Source: Agrococcus baldri
GTDB lineage: Bacteria; Actinomycetota; Actinomycetes; Actinomycetales; Microbacteriaceae
DNA: 39,482 nucleotides
Assembly (NCBI GenBank): GCA_007988785.1
Contig: BJUU01000025.1
Coordinates: 1 to 39,482, forward strand
Direction: 5' to 3'
Positions 29,966 through 37,006 of the stretch are shown here, piece after piece (the stretch's first letter is position 1; every line of letters starts with the position of its first letter). Made by a program: the position numbers and the translations under genes. The notes beneath the pieces were generated by a model that did no database searches, had not been told where the DNA came from, and was given only the letters and a program-made list of their open reading frames with translations.

Positions 29966-31219
29966 TCAGGGCGCCAGCGCGGAGATGGGCACGACATGCA
30001 CGCCGTCAGGCCGCCGCCCCGCGCTGCCGGTCGCTGTCACCACGATCAGTGCTGCCTGCGCGCCTTGCTTGTCGGCGTCCACACGGCTGGCGAAGTCGAG
30101 CAGCTGCTTTGCGGCCCTGTCGACGTCTCGCTGGCTCATCTTGATCTCGATGGCAGCCCAGCGTCCGTCGGGCAAGGTGACCACCGCATCGACCTCGTTG
30201 CCAAGCTCGTCGCGCCAGGTGTCGACGCGGCCGCCGAGCGGCTGCGCATAGACGCGAAGGTCGCGCACTGCGAGCGCCTCGAAGTGGAAGCCTGCCGCTT
30301 CCAGATCGTGCAGCAGGTCTTTGCTCGACACCCCGAGCGCGGCCGCGCCGATTGAGGGGTCGACGAAGTAGCGCGTAGGCGTGGTGCGCAACCGGGTGCG
30401 AGAGCGCATGTGCGGCTGCCAGGCCTCGGAGTTGTCGAGCAGCTGAAGCCGCTCGAGCGCGTCGAGGTGGTTGTAGATGGTCGTCGGTGCGACTTGCCCG
30501 CGCTCTCCGGCCGCATCTGCCGCGATCGCCCGAGTCGCCGGGCTGTGTGCGACGAACCGACCGAGGGATGCGAGTACTCGGCGCAGCGTGCGCGGATCCC
30601 GCCGCCCGACGAAGACTGGGATGTCCACCTCGATGATCTGCTTGAGGTACCCATCGAGCCAGCGGCGGGCGTCCACCTCGTCGGCCTCGAGCAGGTCGGG
30701 CCATCCACCGATGACGACACGCGCCATGAGGTCCGGCACGGTCAGGGTGCTTGCTGATCCGGGTTGTGGCTTGCCGTCGAGCAGAGCGGCCAGCGACACG
30801 TCACCGGTGGAGTGGCCCGACTCGAATAGACTCATCGGGCGCATGCGCAGCACTCCGAACCGCCCGGCGCCGGAGTGCCGGGTGACGTCATCGCGCGGTG
30901 TCGCAGATCCCGTGAGCAGGAAACGGCCCCGCTCGCCCGCCGCCGCATCGACTGCCCTGCGCACGCGGTTCCACAGTTCAGGCGCGACCTGCCATTCATC
31001 GAACAGGATCGGAACCGGCCGGTCGAACAGGAAGTCGGGGTTGAGTTCGATCGACGCTCGGGCGGTGGCGTCGAGATCCAGTTCGAACACCGTCTGGGCC
31101 TGCCGTCGTGCGGTCTCCGTCTTTCCGCAGGCTTTCGGACCTTCGATCAGCACCGCACCGACAGCTGCACGAAGGGTCGCGAGCTCGTCGTCCGCAACAC
31201 GGGGTCTGTAGCTGGTCAT
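29966..31219 (-). CDS. AAA ATPase with DUF4143 domain
   Basis: A 417-residue ATPase. Walker A IEGPKACGKT is at 26-34, Walker B region VPILFDEWQ, sensor FLLTGSATP, then a helix-turn-helix-like linker (APTTIYNHLDALERLQLL). A C-terminal DUF4143 domain follows with a PD-(D/E)xK-like core: LGNEVDAVVTLPDGRWAAIEIKMS. Such AAA_14/DUF4143 proteins are very common stand-alone genes of unknown cellular role. The ATG at 31219 lies 9 bases from a set of four tandem repeats that likely control it. Confidence 0.88.
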   Translation of the reverse strand: MTSYRPRVADDELATLRAAVGAVLIEGPKACGKTETARRQAQTVFELDLDATARASIELNPDFLFDRPVPILFDEWQVAPELWNRVRRAVDAAAGERGRFLLTGSATPRDDVTRHSGAGRFGVLRMRPMSLFESGHSTGDVSLAALLDGKPQPGSASTLTVPDLMARVVIGGWPDLLEADEVDARRWLDGYLKQIIEVDIPVFVGRRDPRTLRRVLASLGRFVAHSPATRAIAADAAGERGQVAPTTIYNHLDALERLQLLDNSEAWQPHMRSRTRLRTTPTRYFVDPSIGAAALGVSSKDLLHDLEAAGFHFEALAVRDLRVYAQPLGGRVDTWRDELGNEVDAVVTLPDGRWAAIEIKMSQRDVDRAAKQLLDFASRVDADKQGAQAALIVVTATGSAGRRPDGVHVVPISALAP

Positions 31220-31227
31220 GGCGCAAG

Positions 31228-31319
31228 TGTACAGATTGCGAGCATCAAAATGTACAGATTGCGAGGTTCAAAGTGAACAGATTGCGAGATTCGGATTGGA
31301 CGCATTGCGAGCGCCACGT
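31228..31319. repeat. Four tandem 23-bp repeats upstream of the DUF4143 ATPase
   Basis: Units at 31228-31250, 31251-31273, 31274-31296 and 31297-31319 share the core TG(T/A/G)AC(A/G)(G/C)ATTGCGAG; the 8 remaining bases vary more. They are head to tail without gaps and the similarity to unit 1 decreases away from the gene. On the minus strand they cover the promoter region: TTCACT, 17 bases, TACATT is a possible -35/-10 pair. They look like iterated operators for a DNA-binding protein, possibly the ATPase itself. Confidence 0.8.
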
Positions 31320-31328
31320 TCCGAGTTG

Positions 31329-31740
31329 TCACATCCGTTCGTGCAGGTCCTCCAGCGAAGTGAGCACGATCAGGCGCTCGGTGGCGCGGGTCATGCCGAC
31401 GTAGAGCAGGTCCTCCCAGCCGGGGGAGCGGCCATCGACGTCGGTGACGATGGCCACGGGCGATTCGAGGCCCTTGTAGCGATGCACGGTGCCCCAGCGG
31501 ATGCCGGGGGTCGCGCCTGAATGCGGTGACGCATCCGTCGTCTCGCCGAAGGCGCGCTGGGCTGCCGAGTCGCGGCGGGGCGAGAGGATGGATCTCGTGC
31601 GGATCCCAGCCGTCGGCCCAGAGCGTCTCGAGCGCCTGCTGCAGCAGGGCCTCCTGCTCGTCGGCGTCGCGGTAGAGGTGGATGGCGCCTGCGAGCTCGT
31701 CATCCTCCTCATCGCGGAAGTAGTCGCTGTAGGCGACGCC
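31329..31740 (-). pseudogene. Decayed 3' fragment of NERD-UvrD helicase gene, copy 3
   Basis: Reading leftward, the first part is LYRDADEQEALLQQALETLWADGWDPHEI. A two-base loss near 31590 then shifts the frame, which resumes as SILSPRRDSAAQ and later VHRYKGLESPVAIVTDVDGRSPGWEDLLYVGMTRATER up to a stop at 31329. It matches the helicase at 32618-33000; here motif VI is intact. ATPase motifs are missing, so it is not functional. Confidence 0.8.
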
Positions 31741-31935
31741 GGTGATGAGCTGCCGACTTGCGACGAGCGGCATCGTGCGGGCGCAGGCGGGGCACTGAGG
31801 GTAGATCGCGTCCTGGATCCAGTTGCCGGCGCCGCCGACGCGGTTGAGGTTCTGGTTGCCGTTGCTGGCGCCACAGTCCTGCACGCGCAGGTGGGCGCCT
31901 CCCGATAGCTGTGGAGCGCTCGACCGTGGCGGCAC
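31741..31935 (-). pseudogene. Zinc-ribbon fragment joined to helicase fragment copy 3
   Basis: In the same frame as the first part of copy 3, and directly upstream of it, lies VGGAGNWIQDAIYPQCPACARTMPL. It has a CPxC zinc knuckle and the GNWIQD pattern seen at the end of some DUF1963 (YwqG-like) proteins. An earlier Cys in VQDCGASNGNQ may be a ligand. The donor gene is otherwise absent, so this is a junction of two unrelated remnants. The family link is tentative. Confidence 0.45.
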
Positions 31936-31960
31936 GTTCCGACGGCTGGACAGTCGCGCC

Positions 31961-32524
31961 TTAGGTCAGACTCCAGCGCGCGGAGTCGTAGAGCGGGCGG
32001 CGCAGGATCCAGGTGAGCGAGGCGGGCAGCGCGAGTACGAAGACGGCCCACGGGCCTGAGTCGCGTCGCCGGGAGGTGTCGCGGCGGTGGGTCTTCGCCG
32101 CGTGGTGCGCGAGCGCGGTGGCCGCGCCGAAGTCGTCGACGGGGCCGACCAGCAGCATGACCTCGCCGCCTCGGCGCGCGACCACGACGTGCGTGCGGGC
32201 AGCGCCGATCTCGGCGGGCAGCGTATCGAAGGGGATCGCGGTCACCGGCGCCTCGTCGTACACACCGGGCTCGCTCGGCGCCCAGGCGTCGAAGCTGCCG
32301 AGCGCATCCATGAACGCATCGCTGCCGCGCCAGTCGACGTCTTCGACCACCGCAAGATCGAGCTCGTGGGCCAGCAGGCCGTGCTCCTCCAGGAGCCAGT
32401 CGGGCAGCGGGTCCGCGTCGAGGTGGCCGTAGAGGTCGTCGTCGCTCGGCGGCTCGAACGTGGGATCGGCGAGCAGCTCGTCGAGCCTCGTGAACGGATC
32501 CTGCTGCTGCTCGTGCTTCTGCAT
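31961..32524 (-). CDS. Hypothetical protein with C-terminal hydrophobic segment
   Basis: A 187-residue protein that I do not recognise. Its first 60 residues are strongly acidic (DPFTRLDELLADPTFEPPSDDDLYGHLDADPLPDWLLEEHG); the middle is an alpha/beta-like stretch (ARTHVVVARRGGEVMLLVGPVDDFGAATALAHHAA). A short basic run RRDTSRRR leads into one hydrophobic segment GPWAVFVLALPASLTWIL near the C-terminus. AAGGAG stands before the ATG. It sits directly downstream of the helicase gene, same strand, 93 bases away. Confidence 0.65.
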   Translation of the reverse strand: MQKHEQQQDPFTRLDELLADPTFEPPSDDDLYGHLDADPLPDWLLEEHGLLAHELDLAVVEDVDWRGSDAFMDALGSFDAWAPSEPGVYDEAPVTAIPFDTLPAEIGAARTHVVVARRGGEVMLLVGPVDDFGAATALAHHAAKTHRRDTSRRRDSGPWAVFVLALPASLTWILRRPLYDSARWSLT

Positions 32525-32617
32525 GCCCGACTCCTTGCCTTGTCACCGCAACCTACGTCAGCAAGCCGACGACACGCATCCGCATTGCCTCCTTGCTTGA
32601 TGCGGAGCGTTCGGCTG

Positions 32618-34385
32618 TCAGGGCGCAGGCGCCCGCTCGGCGATCTCGTCGAGGGCCGTGAGCACGACCAGGCGCTCGGTGGCGCGGGTGGCGCCGATGT
32701 ATGAGGAGGTCCTCCCAGCCGGGGGTCCTGCCGTCGACGTCGGTGAGCACGAACACGGGGGATTCGAGGCCCTTGTAGGCATGCACGGTGCCCCATGGGC
32801 TGCCGTTGGCATCCCCGTCGCGGTGCGCCAGCGCATCCGCCACCGCACCCTGTGCACGGCTGGCCGCGGAGGCCCGGCGAGGGGAGAGGATGAGGATCTC
32901 GTGCGGATCCCAGCCGTCGTTCCACAGCGCGATGAGCGACTGCTCGAGCAGCGCCTGCTGCTCGGTCTCGTCGCGGTAGCGGTGGATGCGCAGCGGCGGC
33001 TCGTCGGGCTCCTCCTCGTCGAAGTCGCGGTCGAAGCTGATGTAGAACTCGGTGTGCAGCATGAGCTCGATGAGCTCGGCGAGGTCGGGGGACTGGCGCA
33101 CGTTGTTGGCGAGGGTCATGGTGCCGGGGGTGGTCATGCGCTGTGTGATGGTCTCGAGACGGCTGCGGCCTGCGGCCGCGGCCTCCTCGACCAACGGGGC
33201 GACCGGTGGTGGCGGGGCGGCCAGCGGTGTCGAGGGGCGGTAGATGTCCTGGCGGGCGAAGTCGCCAGCGAGCACGACGCGGGCGCCGGCGAGGCCGCCG
33301 ACGAGCAGGCTGTCGAGCACGTCGAGGGTGGTCTCGCGCGCGAGATCCTGCGCCTCGTCGGCGACCAGGCACGAGTAGGGCGGGGTGAAGCCCGGCGCGC
33401 GCGTGACGGCGAGCGTCGCCGCGGGCAGGGTGCCGTTCCACCAGGCGTCGTCCGCGTCCTCGGGCGGCGTCAGGCCGCTGAGCGCGAGCATCAGCCGGTG
33501 CACGCGCTCCACCGTGATGTCGCCGCGATCGCGCAGCCGATGCCGCAGGTCTGCCTCAAGCCGACGATTGAAGCAGGTCAGCAGCACCGTCTCGTCGCGG
33601 TTTGCCGCCTGCTGGGCGGCACGCATCGCGACATTGGTCTTGCCGGTGCCGGCCGGGCCCTCGACGATGAGCTGCTCGTAGGTGGTGAAGTAGCGCAGCG
33701 CTTCTTCCTGCCGCTCGGTCGCGGCCTGCAGACTCTTCTGGCGCCGGGCGCGAACGTCGGCCATCTCGTAGCCCCAGTCGGCAGGCGGCATGAGCAGCCC
33801 GCGTGCCTCATCGACATCCTGCGCATCGGGGCGGCCGTCGATGAAGCGCACCTGCCGCCGGTCGAGCTCGCTGCGGCCATGGCGCAGCGAGCCGATGATG
33901 CTCTGCACCAGCCGGCTCGGGTCGAGGTCGGCGCGCGTGAGCGTCGACTGCTCGGGCACGTCGATGCGCTGCTCGAGCCGCTGCTTCACCTCGCCGCCCA
34001 CCATCGGGAACCACACCGCCTGCCAGATCGGGTAGACCGGCACGTACGCCTTCCGTTCGATCCACATGCGAATGGAGCGGCTGTTCTCCCACACCTGGTC
34101 GTACGGCGAGCGAGTCGTCGGCTCCTGGCTGCCGAGCCGCCAGAGCCCGTCGTCACCCGCCACGATCCGGTCGTGCGACTTCACCTCGACCACGAGCATC
34201 CCCTCGCCTGGCACCAGCACGACGAAGTCGGCCTCGCCCTCCACCTGCGAGGCATGGTGGCGGATGCGCAGGCCGTGGAAGACGACCCAGTCACCGGTGG
34301 CGGGGTGGTCGCGCAGCGCCTCGAACACCCGGTGCTCGCCGGGAGGGGAGCCGGGGCGCAGCATGCCGGGGATCATTCTCGCCAT
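32618..34385 (-). pseudogene. NERD nuclease-UvrD-type helicase, frameshifted in motif VI
   Basis: From the ATG at 34385 the protein has an N-terminal NERD nuclease-related domain (GEADFVVLVP with D53, VVEVKSH with E67 and K69). Walker A EGPAGTGKT follows at 242-250, then SCLVADEAQDL, the lid, RYRDETEQQALL and SPWGTVHAYKGLESPVFVLTDVDG. At about 32702 one extra base (CTCCTC-A-TACATC) shifts the frame, so PGWEDLL is followed by IHRRHPR instead of the expected YIGATRATERLVVLTALDE. The correct frame ends at 32618; the shifted one runs on to 32553. Motif VI is needed for ATP hydrolysis coupling, so the product is probably inactive unless the extra base is a sequence error. The ATPase part is otherwise intact. 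Confidence 0.85.
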
Positions 34386-34525
34386 GCTCGGAGCGTATCC
34401 GGCCGCCGCCGACTCGGATGCGGTCGGGGCAGAACGCGGACGGCGTTGCAGAATTCCCTGCGCCGCGCATCCGGGATCTCTTCCGCTCGCGGGTGCGCGG
34501 GTGTAGACCTGTGCCGGAGGCAGCG

Positions 34526-35224
34526 ATGACGGTGTCTGGAAAGCCTGCGCGGGTGATGCCCGCGCGTGCGGCGGCGCTCGCGCAGCGACGGGGGAGCTGG
34601 GCGATCTGGCTCGTGCCGCCGGCGCTCATCCTGGTGGCGATCGTCCCGATGATCACGGGCGGGCTGCGACTCACGCAGCTGGGCGGCGGGCCGGCGATCA
34701 TGCCCGAGGCGGCGCGGTTCACCGACTTCCCGCTGCCGGTCGTCGCACACATCATCGCCGGCGTGCTGTTCAGCCTGCTCGGCGCCTTCCAGTTCGTGCC
34801 GGCACTGCGACTCGGACGCCGCAGCTGGCACCGCGCGGTCGGCGTCGTCCTCATCCCGGCGGGCTTCGTCGTGGCGCTCTCGGCGCTGTGGATGGCGAGC
34901 TTCTCTGACCTGCCGCCGGGCGACGGGCCGGCGCTGCTCGTCATCCGCTGGGTGTTCGGGGCATACATGGTCCTCACGCTCGTGCTCGCGGTGCGGGCGC
35001 TGACGCAGCGCCGCTACGCCACGCACGGCGCCTGGATGACGCGGGCCTATGCGCTCGGCATCGCCGCCGGCACCCAGGCCTACGTGCTCATCCCGGGCTC
35101 GATCCTCTACGGGCCCGACGATCAGGTCTCGCGCGCGATCGCCATGACGATCGGCTGGCTCATCAACCTGGGCGTCGCCGAGCTGGTGATCTGGCGGCGG
35201 AAGGCGCGGCGGGCGAGGCTGTAG
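34526..35224 (+). CDS. DUF2306 family membrane protein
   Basis: A 232-residue protein with about six or seven hydrophobic helices: AIWLVPPALILVAIVPMITGG, VVAHIIAGVLFSLLGAFQFVPALR, VGVVLIPAGFVVALSALWMA and others. FQFVPALRLGRRSWHRAVG and HGAWMTRAYAL are typical of DUF2306, which carries a conserved His and Arg pair between helices. GGAGG precedes the ATG at 34526. Function unknown. It is the first gene after the island on the right. Confidence 0.82.
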   Translation: MTVSGKPARVMPARAAALAQRRGSWAIWLVPPALILVAIVPMITGGLRLTQLGGGPAIMPEAARFTDFPLPVVAHIIAGVLFSLLGAFQFVPALRLGRRSWHRAVGVVLIPAGFVVALSALWMASFSDLPPGDGPALLVIRWVFGAYMVLTLVLAVRALTQRRYATHGAWMTRAYALGIAAGTQAYVLIPGSILYGPDDQVSRAIAMTIGWLINLGVAELVIWRRKARRARL

Positions 35225-35261
35225 CGGCACGGCGGGCGCTCGAGCCGGGTACGGTCGCAGC

Positions 35262-35453
35262 ATGGACGAGACGATCACGCCGGTGGAGCTGTCGCGCGAG
35301 CTGGGCATGGACCGCAAGGGCAGGCAGATCCGCGGCTTCCTGCGCAACCCGGCCGACGGCGGCGGGCCCTTCGAGGGGCACGAGATCGGCACCGAGTGGC
35401 ACCTCACGCCCGAGCAGGCCGACCGCATCCGGGCCCACTTCCGGCGCGACTGA
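35262..35453 (+). CDS. Small hypothetical protein (63 aa)
   Basis: A 63-residue hydrophilic protein beginning MDETITPVELSRELGMDRKG and ending LTPEQADRIRAHFRRD. The pattern ITPVELSRELGMDRKGRQIRGFLR looks like a short DNA-binding helix-turn-helix of the kind predicted in small actinobacterial proteins. Good third-position GC supports coding. It precedes the S41 peptidase by 3 bases and is probably co-transcribed. Function not assigned. Confidence 0.7.
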   Translation: MDETITPVELSRELGMDRKGRQIRGFLRNPADGGGPFEGHEIGTEWHLTPEQADRIRAHFRRD

Positions 35454-35456
35454 GCG

Positions 35457-36305
35457 ATGGATGCCGCGCGGCAGCGGGCGGTGCTCGGCCGCATCGCCGA
35501 GCTCGTGGAGCGCGAGTACTTCGACCCGGATGTCGCCCTGTGGCTGGCGGCGAGCGTGCGCGAGCTGCCGCCCGCCGAGGGCGCGACCGAGCAGGGGCTC
35601 GCCGAGCGGGTGACCGCGCTGCTGCGGCCGCACGAGGCGCACTTCGGCGTCTACGCCGGCGACTGGGCCCCGCGCGAGCGCCGCACCGTCGACCGATCCG
35701 GGCCGGCGATCGAAGCCGGCGTCGACGGCGGCATCGGCGTGCTGACGGTGCGCGTGTTCGACGACGGCGACGACCACGACGCTGTCGCCGTCGCGCAGCA
35801 GGCGCTCGCGGCGGTCGCCGGCTGCGACGCGCTCGTGCTCGACCTGTGCGACGTGCCCGGCGGCTACCCCTCGATGGTCGAGCTGCTGCTCGGCGCTTTC
35901 GTCGCCGAGCCGGCGCACGTGCTCACCTTCCACGCGCGCGACGAGCGCTTCGAGTCGTGGACGCGACCCGGTGCATCCGACCCCCGACTGACCGGGCTGC
36001 CGCTGCTCGTCGCGGTCGACGGCGGCACCGCGTCTGCCGCCGAGAGCTGCGCCTACGCGCTGCAGAGCCTCGGTCGCGCGACGGTCGTCGGCGCACCGAC
36101 CGTCGGTGCCGCGAACCCCGGCCTGCCGCACGACACCGGCCTCGGCTTCACGGTCTTCATCTCGAACGGCTCGCCCGTCGATCCGCGCACCGGTCGCAAC
36201 TGGGAGCGCACCGGGGTGGTGCCGGATGTCGCGGCGGATCTACCGCTCGAGGCGGCGATCGCGCTCGCGCGGAAGGCCGCTACGGGAGTCGGTCGGGAAG
36301 CGTGA
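35457..36305 (+). CDS. S41 family peptidase (IRBP/tail-specific protease type)
   Basis: A 282-residue protein with the S41 fold but without a PDZ domain or signal peptide. The N-terminal three-helix part (LGRIAELVEREYFDPDVALWLA) precedes VLTVRVFDD, CDALVLDLCDVPGGYPSMVELLLG and VAVDGGTASAAESCAYALQSLG, where Ser193 is the nucleophile. VVGAPTVGAANPG replaces the usual VVGExTxGG. No secretion signal suggests a cytoplasmic role. The last 26 bases overlap the convergent HAD gene. Confidence 0.85.
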   Translation: MDAARQRAVLGRIAELVEREYFDPDVALWLAASVRELPPAEGATEQGLAERVTALLRPHEAHFGVYAGDWAPRERRTVDRSGPAIEAGVDGGIGVLTVRVFDDGDDHDAVAVAQQALAAVAGCDALVLDLCDVPGGYPSMVELLLGAFVAEPAHVLTFHARDERFESWTRPGASDPRLTGLPLLVAVDGGTASAAESCAYALQSLGRATVVGAPTVGAANPGLPHDTGLGFTVFISNGSPVDPRTGRNWERTGVVPDVAADLPLEAAIALARKAATGVGREA

Positions 36306-36936
36306 CGCGCAGGCCATCTGGCGTGACCGACAGCTGCAGCTCGCGCAGGTCGTCGATGACGACGTCGGCGTCGACGAGCGCCGACCGGTCGTGCGAGGTC
36401 GCGACCGCAACGACGCGCGCCCCGGCCGCGCGGCCCGCACCGATGCCTGCCGGGGCGTCTTCCACCACGAGGCAGTCGCCCGCATCGACGCCGAGCGCGG
36501 CAGCCGCGGCGAGGTAGCCCTCGGGGTGCGGCTTGCCCTCGCTGACGTCCTCGGCAGCGATCAGCACCTCCGGAACCGGCAGGCCGGAGACCCGCAGCCG
36601 CGTCTGCATCAGCGCCCGCGGCCCCGAGGTGACGGCCGCCCAGCGGCCAGCGGGGATCGCCGGCAGCAGGCTCGTCGTCGCGGGCAGCGCCACCACACCC
36701 TGCAGGTCGTCGAGCTCGAGCACGCCGAGCTCGGCGACGGCAGCGCTCACCTCGTGCGCTGGCAGGAAGTCGGCGAGCGTGTCTTCGTTCCTGCGCCCGT
36801 GGGAGACCCGCAGCACCGCCTCGGCGTCGACCCCTCGCCGGGCTGCCCAGGTGCGCCAGGTGCGCTCGACGGCGGGCGTCGAGTCGACGAGCGTGCCGTC
36901 GATGTCGAACAGCACGGCCGCGACGGTGAGCTTCAT
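36280..36936 (-). CDS. HAD family hydrolase (sugar-phosphatase type)
   Basis: A 218-residue HAD subfamily IA phosphatase. Motif I is LFDIDGTLVDS (nucleophile and acid Asp), motif II AAVTSGPR, motif III Lys in SEGKPHPEGY, motif IV VVEDAPAGIGAGRAAG. It resembles sugar phosphatases (YfbT/mannitol-1-phosphatase group). The start at 36936 (MKLTVAAVLFDIDG) is preferred to the upstream in-frame ATG at 37038, which runs into the sialidase gene. Convergent with the S41 gene. Confidence 0.92.
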   Translation of the reverse strand: MKLTVAAVLFDIDGTLVDSTPAVERTWRTWAARRGVDAEAVLRVSHGRRNEDTLADFLPAHEVSAAVAELGVLELDDLQGVVALPATTSLLPAIPAGRWAAVTSGPRALMQTRLRVSGLPVPEVLIAAEDVSEGKPHPEGYLAAAAALGVDAGDCLVVEDAPAGIGAGRAAGARVVAVATSHDRSALVDADVVIDDLRELQLSVTPDGLRVTLPDRLP

Positions 36937-36963
36937 GCGCACGACGCTACCGTCGCGCCTCGC

Positions 36964-36992
36964 CCGGGGAGATCGGTCGACGATCTCCCCGG
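36964..36992 (-). terminator. Terminator hairpin after the sialidase gene
   Basis: A perfect 12-bp stem, CCGGGGAGATCG at 36964-36975 with its complement at 36981-36992, around a 5-base loop. It starts 14 bases beyond the sialidase stop. No T-run follows. Confidence 0.65.
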
Positions 36993-37006
36993 AGGAGAAG
37001 CCGAAA

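Noticed and set aside
31228-31319. CRISPR array
   Set aside because: The repeats are 23 bp units without unique spacers and only four in number, next to no cas genes.
26220-34385. Gabija system (OLD protein plus UvrD helicase)
   Set aside because: The intact helicase-like gene is 5 kb away, on the opposite strand, has an N-terminal NERD domain and is frameshifted; the GajAB operon structure is missing.
32658-34529. 623-codon plus-strand open frame
   Set aside because: It is the antisense of the NERD-UvrD helicase, which has Walker A, DEAQD and NERD motifs on the other strand.
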